Made by a program: the position numbers and the translations under genes. Below, piece by piece: positions 27,722-36,613 of a DNA stretch of 64,000 nucleotides. Each line of letters begins with the position of its first letter. The first letter of the stretch is position 1. The stretch spans positions 59,317 through 123,316 of the forward strand of contig NZ_JAALFE010000015.1 in NCBI RefSeq assembly GCF_011059185.1. The letters are read 5' to 3'. Below the pieces are notes generated by a model that saw only the letters and a program-made list of their open reading frames with translations, did no database searches and was not told where the DNA came from. Source of the DNA: Paragemmobacter kunshanensis. Its GTDB lineage: Bacteria; Pseudomonadota; Alphaproteobacteria; Rhodobacterales; Rhodobacteraceae.

Positions 27722-27734
27722 TAACAATAGTTAA
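27722..27734 (+). promoter_or_regulatory. TAAC-N5-TTAA element, copy 7
   Basis: TAACAATAGTTAA is an exact match. Its flanks (…AGTTAAGAT…) repeat those of copy 2. Confidence 0.42.
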
Positions 27735-28087
27735 GATTGCGGCGTCACGTCGTCGCTCCGGTGGCAGCGCAAAGACATAGTGACACGATGATCAACGGCG
27801 CGACCGCGCCTCGGATCGGGTTCGGCATCTCATGACATGCGCGCGCCCGATGCGGCGGAAACCCGCCATCGTCCCTCGCCAAGGATCCGAACATCGGGCC
27901 AAGGCGCATGAAAGACGACCGCCTTCATCCGTCCAGATCCAGAAATCCCTCGCCTTTCCATGGCGTTGCGAAAGCTTGGCCGAATCTTGCCTGTTTGCTT
28001 GCACCCTATCGCCCTATTTTTGCCACGAATCGACGTGACAGTTAGCTTCATTGGTGCCCAGGGGCTGTGGTGCAGGGGAACGCGACA

Positions 28088-28318
28088 ATGCTGGCCGGAA
28101 TGTTGATCTTTGCCATGGCATCGGGTGGTGTTGCAGCGGGTATGGCCGTGGCGATGTCCATGCCGTTCTGGGCCGTCCTTGGCATCTACTCCCTTGCCGG
28201 CATGATTGCCTTGCTTCTGGCAGGTGCCTTCGTGGGTATCGGCGGAGGCACGCGTCAGGAACGTCCGACCCTGCGTCACGCCGGTCTTGTCGCCTTTCCC
28301 CTTCGCGCGCGCCACTGA
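28088..28318 (+). CDS. Small two-span membrane protein, function unknown
   Basis: This 76-residue protein has two strongly hydrophobic segments (about 2-25 and 29-52) rich in Gly, Ala and Met, followed by a basic tail (RQERPTLRHAG…). I do not recognise a family. The ATG at 28088 has AGGGGA about nine bases upstream, better than the GTG seven codons earlier. It sits alone between the ATPase operon and the convergent priming transferase, so a role in polysaccharide synthesis or its control is only guilt by association. Confidence 0.6.
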   Translation: MLAGMLIFAMASGGVAAGMAVAMSMPFWAVLGIYSLAGMIALLLAGAFVGIGGGTRQERPTLRHAGLVAFPLRARH

Positions 28319-28362
28319 CCTCCGGCACCTCCTGGATTTCCCTGCACTGTCCCTGAACCGCT

Positions 28363-28379
28363 CGGCCCGACAAGGGCCG
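28363..28379. terminator. Short GC stem-loop between convergent genes
   Basis: CGGCCC-gacaa-GGGCCG, 6-bp arms, lies between the small membrane-protein gene and the sugar transferase. There is no T-run, so this is only a weak candidate. Confidence 0.3.
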
Positions 28380-28392
28380 CCCGAAGGGCTGC

Positions 28393-29085
28393 TTACTGAC
28401 CGGTTCCGCGCAGAACCACGCCCACGGTCGCAATGATCAGCCGTACATCCATGCCCAGCGACAGCTTCGCCTCGTAGGTTGCGTCGAAATCGGCGCGTTG
28501 CGCAAAGGTAGATGCGTTCCGATCCGACACCTGCCACAGCCCCGTCAGACCCGGGCGCAGGGTGTAATAGGCATTGCCGATGTAAAGCGACCGCTGCTCA
28601 GGCATCATCGGGCGCGGCCCAACCAGGCTCATGTCGCCTTTCAGCACGTTCCAAAGCTGCGGGATCTCGTCGATCGAACTCTTGCGCAGGAAATGGCCAA
28701 TGGGCGTGATCCGGGGATCATTGCTCAGCTTCTGATAGGCATCCCATTCCCGGCGTGCCTCTTCATTTCCGGCCAGATACTGCTCCAGATGCGCCTTTGC
28801 ATCCGGAACCATCGTCCGAAGCTTCCACAGGCCGAAGATTCGCCCGCCACGACCGATGCGCTCCTGCCGGTAGAACGGTGAATGCCCGTCCAGCGCAACC
28901 AGAAGCGCCAGGACGACAACCAGCGGAAGGATGATCGGCAGCGCCAAGACCACCAGGGAAATATCAAGCACCCGCTTGCCAATGCCACGATACAGGCCAA
29001 TCCGCTTTGGCTTGGCTACGGTCGCACGGGTTGCCACGGTGGGCTGATCGAAATCTCTTACAGTATCGTGAACGCGTACGCTCAT
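28393..29085 (-). CDS. Undecaprenyl-phosphate sugar phosphotransferase (WcaJ/ExoY-type priming enzyme)
   Basis: This 230-residue bacterial sugar transferase has one N-terminal hydrophobic segment (~40-66) followed by the conserved catalytic part: FYRQERIGRGG, WKLRTM, RKSSIDEIPQLWNVLKGDMS and LVGPRP, then RPGLTGLWQVS. It starts the repeat unit by moving a hexose-1-phosphate from a UDP-sugar to undecaprenyl phosphate at the inner membrane. The start is ATG 29085 (MSVRV), with GGAGG eight bases upstream; a TTG six codons earlier is a poorer choice. A long structured leader precedes it. Confidence 0.92.
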   Translation of the reverse strand: MSVRVHDTVRDFDQPTVATRATVAKPKRIGLYRGIGKRVLDISLVVLALPIILPLVVVLALLVALDGHSPFYRQERIGRGGRIFGLWKLRTMVPDAKAHLEQYLAGNEEARREWDAYQKLSNDPRITPIGHFLRKSSIDEIPQLWNVLKGDMSLVGPRPMMPEQRSLYIGNAYYTLRPGLTGLWQVSDRNASTFAQRADFDATYEAKLSLGMDVRLIIATVGVVLRGTGQ

Positions 29086-29124
29086 CTTGAATGCCTCCAG
29101 CAACGAACCTTGCGAACCGTCGGT

Positions 29125-29142
29125 CCGGATCTCGGGATCCGG
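29125..29142 (-). promoter_or_regulatory. Leader hairpin 3 of the priming transferase
   Basis: CCGGAT / ATCCGG inverted repeat with a 6-base loop, the closest of three hairpins before the sugar transferase start. Confidence 0.35.
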
Positions 29143-29160
29143 CCTCGGTCGTTTCAGATG

Positions 29161-29190
29161 CAGGGTGTCGGATCATCCTCCGACGCCCTG
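29161..29190 (-). promoter_or_regulatory. Leader hairpin 2 of the priming transferase
   Basis: Arms of 12 bases (CAGGGTGTCGGA and TCCGACGCCCTG) pair with a single G-T wobble around a 6-base loop. There is no T-run after it on the minus strand, so a leader structure is more likely than a terminator. Confidence 0.5.
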
Positions 29191-29195
29191 ACGAT

Positions 29196-29218
29196 GAAGC
29201 GCTTATGTGAGGCGCTTC
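29196..29218 (-). promoter_or_regulatory. Leader hairpin 1 overlapping a small-ORF stop codon
   Basis: GAAGCGC / GCGCTTC with a 9-base loop. The TAA of the 33-codon frame upstream lies in the loop (29203-29205), so ribosomes finishing that frame would open the stem. Confidence 0.4.
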
Positions 29219-29304
29219 ACCCGTTGCTGCGCGGCAGAGCGCAGGTTCGCGACCTGACCGGGCAGCTCGGTCGTCTGGTCGTCGATTGAAAGAAGATGCA
29301 GCAT
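29203..29304 (-). CDS. Possible 33-residue leader peptide upstream of the priming transferase
   Basis: A short frame, MLHLLSIDDQ…VKRLT, starts at ATG 29304 with AGGA five bases upstream and ends 117 bases before the sugar transferase start. It is hydrophilic, with no signal peptide, and I recognise no family. A good ribosome site, a stop codon inside a hairpin and two more hairpins before the next gene make a translated leader plausible. Without conservation data it could equally be chance. It is too short for usual gene callers. Confidence 0.35.
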   Translation of the reverse strand: MLHLLSIDDQTTELPGQVANLRSAAQQRVKRLT

Positions 29305-29365
29305 GTCATTCCTACTTGCAGAGTCGGGTCGTTTGTTTCGACCGCGTTCCAATGCCCCCACTTGT

Positions 29366-29378
29366 TAACCTATCTTAA
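29366..29378 (+). promoter_or_regulatory. TAAC-N5-TTAA element, copy 8
   Basis: TAACCTATCTTAA, exact match, 62 bases upstream of the small leader frame and about 280 bases upstream of the priming transferase. Confidence 0.42.
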
Positions 29379-29483
29379 TTTGGGCGGCGGTCTAAACGAA
29401 AGTTTGTATCCTGCCGCCTTTCGGCCTTAGTTTCGCCGCGATTACCCATTCGGAACGCTTTCAATTCAACGACTTACAGGGAT

Positions 29484-29506
29484 ACTGTTGCCAGATTGGC
29501 GACAGT
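29484..29506. promoter_or_regulatory. Candidate operator palindrome
   Basis: ACTGTTGCC-agatt-GGCGACAGT: 9-base arms with one mismatch around a 5-base centre, of the size bound by a dimeric regulator. No second copy was noticed. Confidence 0.3.
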
Positions 29507-29875
29507 TTCGAAATTTGTGTTCCCGAACTTGGTCGAAACTGCGGCAGAAGTTTGACGCGCCTTCCGATGGAATTCACCCTTGGGTTGAGCGGCCCAAAAC
29601 AGCCGAAACCGATGGTTATTCTGCAGGTGAAAATTGATTCGCGCGAAAACCCGCCCATTGCGAAACAAGTCGTGATTTCAGCCAAAACCCGCCTGTCACA
29701 GTCACCATTTCCACCCGCCCCCAGGCTTGCGGCGACCCGAGGCCGGATCCGGCGCGCAACGCTTCGTGCTTTGGTCCGACCCTTCTCGGAAGTTGGTCCA
29801 ATCGACCCGCCCCGGGGAATGCGCTAGGCTTCAGGCCATTGAACCGGCCCCCAGGGGCGGAAAAGAGGTAGCGTC

Positions 29876-31876
29876 ATGATCTTCGGCACCCAACCCGCAC
29901 GGACCCTGGGAAAGGCGGTTGCCCTGGCGTTCATGTCGCAAACGGCAGTCCTGCCCACGCTGGCCCAGGACGCGTTCGGTGTCGACGATCCCGCCGTGGC
30001 CTATGGCCTCGCGGGGCTGTCAGACTGGGATACAGGCGCCCAGCTCCTCGATCTTGCCCGATCGATGCGGCCCTTCTTCGCGTTCAAGGGCGACACCTGG
30101 GAAAGCCTTGATCATGCCGCGCTGCGGGCCGGTGGCCATCTCGATGCCAACGGCTATCCGAAGCACGTTCCCCCCGGCCATAGCGGCATCCGCACCATCT
30201 GGGGCTGGAGCGAGGAATTCGGCAAGGAGGGCCGCACCGGCACCTACATCCTTACCTATGCCGGCACGGCCAAGCTCGCCCTCGGCGGGGCGGCCCGCAC
30301 GATCAGCGCCGTCCCCGGCCGGATCGTCTTCGAAAACCCGACGGGCACGGGCTTCTGGCTCGATATCACGGGGATCGACCCGAACGATCCCTTCCGCAGC
30401 CTTTCCGTCATCAAGGCCGAGAATGTCGCGCTGGCCGAAGCAGGGGCCGTGTTCGATCCGAAATGGCTGTCTCTGGTCGCGGATGCCCGCGAATTGCGCT
30501 TCATGGACTGGATGCGCACCACGGACTCGGCCGCGCGCAGCTGGGCGGATCGCCCCACTCTGCAGGGCGCCACCTGGACGGATTCCGGTGCGCCCGTCGA
30601 ACTGATGGTGCGGCTCGCGAATGAAACCGGCACGGATCCCTGGTTCACCATGCCGCACCAGGCCGATCCGGACTATGTCCGTGCCTTTGCAACCTATGTG
30701 CGTGACAATCTCGATCCCCGGCTCAAGGCGCATGTGGAATATTCCAATGAACTCTGGAACGCGGCCTTCCAGCAGTTTCACTGGCTGCGCGAACAGGCCA
30801 TCGCCGCCTGGGGCGAAGAGGTAAGCGATGACTGGGAGGCGATCTTCGCCTATCACAGCAAACGCGCGACCGAGGTCGCCCTGATCTGGCAGGATGTCTT
30901 TTCGGGCACGGATGCGGATCGACTGATCAATGTGCTGGGCACGCAGATCGGCCATGTCTGGCTGTCGGAACTGCAACTGACCGCCCCTGAATGGGAACGG
31001 CGCGAACCCGACGCCTATGTCGCCCCGCATGAGGTGTTCGAGGAACTCGCCGCCACCACCTATTTCGGCGTCTCCCTCATTACGGATGAGGCACTTCGCG
31101 CCGAAATGATCTCGCGCTTCGAAAGCTCGGGCGACAGGACCTTTTCCTGGCTCTTCGAAAAGATCGCCATCCCCGGCGCGATCGAGGATTCGATCCCCGC
31201 GGTTCTCGAAGGACTGGGCAATCAACGGGCACTGGCCGATGACTATGGCCAGCGCCTCGTTCTCTATGAAGGCGGGCAGCACGTTCATCATACCTTCTTC
31301 GTCGATGGCATCTCCGAAGAAGAGGCCAACGACATCGCCCGCCATCTGGGGGAATTCGTCCGCAGCCCGGAAATGGGCGCGCTCTACAGCCAGATCTGGG
31401 ATGGCTGGCGCGAGATCGGACAGGGCCCCTTCATGCAGTTCAATGATGTCTCCATGCCGACGCGCTGGGGATCCTGGGGCATGCTGGCATTCCCCGACGA
31501 CCAGAACCCGCGCGCCTCTTTCATCATGGACCGCGCCGCGCAGGGCGGATCATGGTGGGGCGAAGGCGGGGGGCCACAGTATTTGCAGGGCGTCATCCGT
31601 TTCGGATCGGAAGGGGCGGATACAATTTCGGGGACCGTCGAGGAAGACTATCTGGTCGGGCTGGGCGGGGATGACACCTTCCTCGCAGGCCCGGGGTCCG
31701 ACGGGATCAATGGCGGCTCCGGTCAGGATATCGCGATATTCCCCGGACAGCCCGGGGAATACACCGTGTCGGCCAGCGGGCCGGGCCATCTGGTGACGGG
31801 GCCTTCGGGGGCGACGTACCTATTTGCCGTCGAAACCATCCGCTTTGGCGATGGTACGGAACAGGCACTGGACTAA
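29876..31876 (+). CDS. Secreted cellulose-binding-like protein with C-terminal RTX-type calcium repeats
   Basis: This 666-residue protein has an N-terminal signal-like segment ending near ALA-QDAF (~31). A large domain (~60-560) resembles bacterial proteins annotated as cellulose-binding, with a probable TIM-barrel, glycoside-hydrolase-like fold (RFMDWMRT, DPWFTMPHQAD, HVEYSNELWN). The C-terminus (~575-625) has glycine/aspartate nonapeptide-like repeats (GSEGADTISG, GLGGDDTFLAG, GSGQDIA) that bind calcium in secreted RTX proteins. Having both a signal-like start and RTX repeats is unusual. It may bind or process the exported polysaccharide (inference). A gaaaagaggtag sequence with AGAGG precedes the ATG. 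Confidence 0.75.
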   Translation: MIFGTQPARTLGKAVALAFMSQTAVLPTLAQDAFGVDDPAVAYGLAGLSDWDTGAQLLDLARSMRPFFAFKGDTWESLDHAALRAGGHLDANGYPKHVPPGHSGIRTIWGWSEEFGKEGRTGTYILTYAGTAKLALGGAARTISAVPGRIVFENPTGTGFWLDITGIDPNDPFRSLSVIKAENVALAEAGAVFDPKWLSLVADARELRFMDWMRTTDSAARSWADRPTLQGATWTDSGAPVELMVRLANETGTDPWFTMPHQADPDYVRAFATYVRDNLDPRLKAHVEYSNELWNAAFQQFHWLREQAIAAWGEEVSDDWEAIFAYHSKRATEVALIWQDVFSGTDADRLINVLGTQIGHVWLSELQLTAPEWERREPDAYVAPHEVFEELAATTYFGVSLITDEALRAEMISRFESSGDRTFSWLFEKIAIPGAIEDSIPAVLEGLGNQRALADDYGQRLVLYEGGQHVHHTFFVDGISEEEANDIARHLGEFVRSPEMGALYSQIWDGWREIGQGPFMQFNDVSMPTRWGSWGMLAFPDDQNPRASFIMDRAAQGGSWWGEGGGPQYLQGVIRFGSEGADTISGTVEEDYLVGLGGDDTFLAGPGSDGINGGSGQDIAIFPGQPGEYTVSASGPGHLVTGPSGATYLFAVETIRFGDGTEQALD

Positions 31877-31906
31877 GCCGATCCCGGGGCCCATGCGCCC
31901 CGCATC

Positions 31907-31925
31907 CGCCCGCAGGGCGCGGGCG
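31907..31925. terminator. GC-rich stem-loop between convergent genes
   Basis: CGCCCGC-agggc-GCGGGCG, 7-bp all-GC stem, touching the stop codon of the WecB-family gene. No T-run. Confidence 0.4.
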
Positions 31926-32732
31926 CTACCCCTTGTCAAAGGGGTTGCGATAGATGCCCAGTTTCTGCTTCAGCACCGCCCAGACAAAGGGCGGCTCATG
32001 GATGACATAGCGGTGAAACCGCGCGCGCGGCTCACGGATCAGGCGATAGAGCCATTCGAAACCCGCCTCGGTGATCCATGACGGCGGCCTCGGAAAGCTG
32101 CCGCTTTCATAGTCGATCGTGCCACCCAGGGGCAGCCACAGCCGCACACCGGGCATCCGGTCGCGGTATTTCATGATCCATTTTTCCTGCCGTCCACCGC
32201 CCAGCCCGACAAGGCAGACCGTGGCGCCGGAGGCATTGACCGCGTCGATCATCCGGTCCACCTCACCCGGGCGCGCCTCGAAGTCGAAGGCCGGGGCATA
32301 GGTCCCGATGATCATCTCGCGCCCGACCTTGGCATTCACATTCTGCGCCGCCAGATCCGCGATGCCCGGCTTGCCGCCCAGCAGGAAGACCGTCACCGAA
32401 GGATCATCCTTGTAGCGCATGTAGAACTTCGGAAAGTAATCCGAACCCGACACCCGTTCCCGCACTGGCGTTCCCAACAGCTTGGTCGAGAAATACATGA
32501 TCTGGCTGTCGCAGGTGATCACGTCGAACTGGTCAAGCAGCGCATGGAACTCGCGATCCTGCTGCAGCTTCATGATCATGTCGACATGCAGGGTCAGCAT
32601 CACGCCTTCGCGGAAATTCTCCACGATGTCATCCATGCTCACGTCATGGACCCAGGCATTGAGGATCGGCACCACCGGATAGGCGGCCTTCCGCGCCGCC
32701 GCCGCATTCTCGACCGAGGATCCGTCCGCCAT
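31926..32732 (-). CDS. WecB/TagA/CpsF-family glycosyltransferase (GT26)
   Basis: This 268-residue protein has the family features: an ILNAWVHDVSMDDIV start, ITCDSQIMYFSTKLLG (catalytic aspartate region), ERVSGSDYFP, VFLLGGKPG, and VGLGGGRQEKW. The LPLGGTIDYESG and AGFEWLYRLIREPRARFHRY segments are near-universal in GT26. These enzymes add N-acetylmannosamine(uronate), glucose or similar sugars to a polyprenyl-diphosphate-linked acceptor. The start is ATG 32732, overlapping the stop of the upstream gene (TGATG); GTG 32735 is also possible. It is the last gene of a three-gene operon. Confidence 0.9.
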   Translation of the reverse strand: MADGSSVENAAAARKAAYPVVPILNAWVHDVSMDDIVENFREGVMLTLHVDMIMKLQQDREFHALLDQFDVITCDSQIMYFSTKLLGTPVRERVSGSDYFPKFYMRYKDDPSVTVFLLGGKPGIADLAAQNVNAKVGREMIIGTYAPAFDFEARPGEVDRMIDAVNASGATVCLVGLGGGRQEKWIMKYRDRMPGVRLWLPLGGTIDYESGSFPRPPSWITEAGFEWLYRLIREPRARFHRYVIHEPPFVWAVLKQKLGIYRNPFDKG

Positions 32733-33610
32733 CACGCCACCTGCCCCATGTATCTGTCCACCAACGCCTTGGTCCCCCGGATGTTCCCGGCGGAAGAAGC
32801 GCCGAAGACGATGGACTCCACCCCCGGCAATTCGCTGATCCAGTGGATCGCCTCATCCGCCGGAATGGCACCGCTGGCATAGACCGACATCGCGATCGCC
32901 CGCACGCGCCCCGATTTCAGCGCATCCAGATAGGCATCGAACCCGCCCGACATCCGGAAACCGATCTTGTTGATGTTCGAACAGATGATCGGCCTTTCGA
33001 TCCCTTCCTTCTCCAGCATCTCAAGAAGCATGGGCATGTTCATGGTGATATAGGCCGGCTCCGCGCCGTATTTCTCGCGGACATGGTCGTGAAAGATCCG
33101 GAAGGCCCGCGAAAAACCCATGCCCAGCAGCAGGTCGGTAAAGACGTTCTGGATAAAGATCACCGGGGCCTTCGTGCCCTGGAACATCTTCATCTCCATG
33201 TCGATCAGCACCTTGGCGATACCGTCCACCTCCTTGGTGGCCAGCGCCTTGCCCCCGGCAAGCGCCGTCGACAAGAGGCCATCCGAAGGCATGAACTGCC
33301 GCAGCGCCCCGACCATGCCATGTTCGGTGACGGCATTGGCGTATTTGTGCGCATAGGGCATGCAGGGATAGAAGGTGAAGTCGGCATAGCGGGCCGGATT
33401 GGCGCGCACGCGATCCGCCACTTCCGCGATCCGGTCATGGGTCGTGCACATGAAGGTGCGGATGCCCGCATCATAGGCCGTATCCAGCACTTCCATGATC
33501 GCATCGGTCTTCTGAAAGCGCATGGCCTGGGCGCGCGCCTTCTCCTCGGACATGTGGTTCACGCCGAAGAACTGGTTGTCGCCGAATAGAAGCCTGTCCA
33601 TCTGTTCCAT
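32732..33610 (-). CDS. Aldo/keto reductase-like TIM-barrel protein, function unknown
   Basis: This 292-residue protein starts LLFGDNQFFGVNHM and has AYDAGIRTFMCTTHD, like the first strands of aldo/keto reductases. Near its end, SGRVRAIAMSVYASG and ESIVFGASSAGNIRGT resemble the cofactor-binding end of that barrel. The usual catalytic Tyr-Lys-His set is not obvious, so it may be a divergent or non-redox member. It sits between a Gfo/Idh oxidoreductase (5 bases upstream) and the WecB-family transferase (overlapping), suggesting a sugar-precursor role. I am sure of the gene, not of the reaction. Confidence 0.65.
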   Translation of the reverse strand: MEQMDRLLFGDNQFFGVNHMSEEKARAQAMRFQKTDAIMEVLDTAYDAGIRTFMCTTHDRIAEVADRVRANPARYADFTFYPCMPYAHKYANAVTEHGMVGALRQFMPSDGLLSTALAGGKALATKEVDGIAKVLIDMEMKMFQGTKAPVIFIQNVFTDLLLGMGFSRAFRIFHDHVREKYGAEPAYITMNMPMLLEMLEKEGIERPIICSNINKIGFRMSGGFDAYLDALKSGRVRAIAMSVYASGAIPADEAIHWISELPGVESIVFGASSAGNIRGTKALVDRYMGQVA

Positions 33611-33615
33611 CTTCC

Positions 33616-34725
33616 CTATGCGCGCCCGAACCAGCCCCGCTTCTTCGGGGCCTCCACCGCGCGCGCCTGGGCCGTGCCGACCGGCTGGCCTGTCTCTGCA
33701 TTGTCGATGATCATCGCCAGCGTGCGATCCGTCTGCGTGGCCGAGGCAAAGTCATTCTCCGCCGCCCGGCCCTTGCCCGCATGGACGCTTTCGATGAATT
33801 CGGCCAGTTGCGCGGAATACTCCTCGCCGCGAAGGTAGAATCCCACCTCGTCGGTCAGCTCGGTGGTGTATTTCACCGTCCAGCCCTTGCCATATCCCGC
33901 CAGCGCCGGATGCGGCTCGCGCAGGTAAAGCTGGCATTCCTGCCGGTCGGCATAGAGGCGGCCATTCGTGCCGATCATCGACACCTTGGTCGACATCTTG
34001 CGATGGCTCTCGTCCGACCAGTTGACCGAAAGCTGCGCCGTCGGCCCTTCATTCCATCTCAGCGTCGAAAAGACCTGATCATCGGTCCCTTCCGAAAAGA
34101 CATGCCCCAGGACCGAGCCCGTCACCTGATCCGGCGTGCCGAAGAACCAGTTCAGCAGGTTCAGCGGATGCGCGGCATAGTCGTAAAGGCAACCGCCGCC
34201 CTCTTCCCTCTGGGTGCGCCATGTCCCGCGCTTCGGCCGCAGGACGACCGGCCCATAGGCCTCGGCCGTCACATGCGTGACCGTTCCCAAGGCGCCCGTA
34301 TCGAGAATCCGCTTCATCTCGCGGAACGCGCCGACATAGCGGTAATGGTATCCCACTTGCGCGACCCTGCCCTTGGATGAGGCCAGATCCGTCAACCGCT
34401 CGCTGTCCTGCCAGTTCAGGCAGAAGGGCTTTTCGCAAAAGACATGCAGCCCCTTTTCCAGCGCCGCCGTCACCATGGGCGCATGCAGCCGCGACGGCGT
34501 GGCGATCACCACGGCATCCAGCGGCTCTTCCGCCAGCATCCGGTCGAAATCCTTGTAGATCGGCGTCGCGATGTTCCTGGAAAGCACATCCACCATGAAC
34601 CCAGCACCATCGCAGGCCACTGTCCGTGCCAGAGGATGGGCGTTTACCATGGCAAAATGGGACAATCCCATCTTTCCAAGCCCGACCACCCCGATCCGGA
34701 CTCCGCCCGATTGCCCGTCCTGCAT
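33616..34725 (-). CDS. Gfo/Idh/MocA-family oxidoreductase
   Basis: This 369-residue NAD(P)-dependent enzyme has the Rossmann motif GVVGLGKMG (near residues 12-20), AVVIATPSRLHAP, and CEKPF (the conserved EKP). GTDDQVFSTLRW and similar strands form the C-terminal alpha/beta sandwich. Members oxidise or reduce sugars, including nucleotide sugars in polysaccharide clusters. It is the first gene of a three-gene operon with the aldo/keto reductase-like and WecB-family genes. A short palindrome, ACAAG-TG-CTTGT (34750-34761), lies 25 bases upstream of the ATG and could be an operator. Confidence 0.88.
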   Translation of the reverse strand: MQDGQSGGVRIGVVGLGKMGLSHFAMVNAHPLARTVACDGAGFMVDVLSRNIATPIYKDFDRMLAEEPLDAVVIATPSRLHAPMVTAALEKGLHVFCEKPFCLNWQDSERLTDLASSKGRVAQVGYHYRYVGAFREMKRILDTGALGTVTHVTAEAYGPVVLRPKRGTWRTQREEGGGCLYDYAAHPLNLLNWFFGTPDQVTGSVLGHVFSEGTDDQVFSTLRWNEGPTAQLSVNWSDESHRKMSTKVSMIGTNGRLYADRQECQLYLREPHPALAGYGKGWTVKYTTELTDEVGFYLRGEEYSAQLAEFIESVHAGKGRAAENDFASATQTDRTLAMIIDNAETGQPVGTAQARAVEAPKKRGWFGRA

Positions 34726-35094
34726 TCCACATTCCTCTCACGCGCACAAACAAGTGCTTGTCACACACGAAAGGTACACAAGACGCACGATGCTGCAGTG
34801 CGGCTATCGCTGCGGTTCTCACCGATGGCCTAGACAGAAGGCAAGGCCATTCTACGACAACAATCAGGAATTTCGGCGGCGACGGTCGGGGCGGAACGGC
34901 CAGACTGTCGCCATTATGGACCACAATCCTTCAACCCGATGGCGCGCAGAAGACAGGCCCAGCGCTTCCTCCGGATGCCGCCCCTGCAAAGGAAAGCGGC
35001 CCCCTGCCCGATCTGGCAGGGGGCCGCCCTCTTGCGGTCCGGCATTCACAAATCGTGCGGCCCTGCCCCCGACCCGGGCACTTGGCCTGAACGA
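34726..35094. other. Intergenic region, 369 bases
   Basis: This separates the polysaccharide locus from the tct operon. It contains the small palindrome near 34750 and the strong terminator at 34996-35027. No coding frame is convincing. Confidence 0.6.
34996..35027 (-). terminator. Intrinsic terminator of the tctCBA operon
   Basis: Perfect 13-bp stem GCGGCCCCCTGCC / GGCAGGGGGCCGC with a 6-base loop. On the minus strand it is followed by TTTCCTTT, so it should stop transcription arriving from tctA, which ends at 35095. Confidence 0.8.
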
Positions 35095-36612
<1,518 letters not shown>

Positions 36613-36613
36613 C

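Larger units (their letters stand above)
27415..28087. other. Divergent intergenic region, 673 bases
   Basis: This gap lies between the ATPase-Wzz-kinase operon (minus) and a small membrane-protein gene (plus). It contains an AT-rich segment at ~27660-27745 with two copies of the TAAC-N5-TTAA element. A 97-codon frame on the plus strand (27487-27780) lacks a ribosome site and spans both elements, so it is not called. The rest shows nothing recognisable. Confidence 0.6.
29305..29875. other. Intergenic promoter region, 571 bases
   Basis: A divergent gap between the priming transferase leader and the secreted RTX-like gene. It holds a TAAC-N5-TTAA element (29366-29378), a GGCGGC…GCCGCC dyad near 29383-29422, and a 9-base dyad at 29484-29506. 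It is AT-richer than its surroundings. The plus-strand frame 29552-29827 has no ribosome site or protein-like features and is not called. Confidence 0.55.

Noticed and set aside
27487..27780. 97-codon frame in the gap before the small membrane-protein gene
   Set aside because: It has no ribosome site, is not protein-like beyond its first ~40 residues, and overlaps two regulatory-looking elements.
10484..29378. Interpretation of the TTAA elements as CtrA sites
   Set aside because: CtrA sites are usually TTAA-N7-TTAA. The spacing here is one base shorter, so a CtrA role is not claimed.
29552..29827. 91-codon frame upstream of the RTX-like gene
   Set aside because: No ribosome site and no domain; it lies in an AT-richer promoter region.
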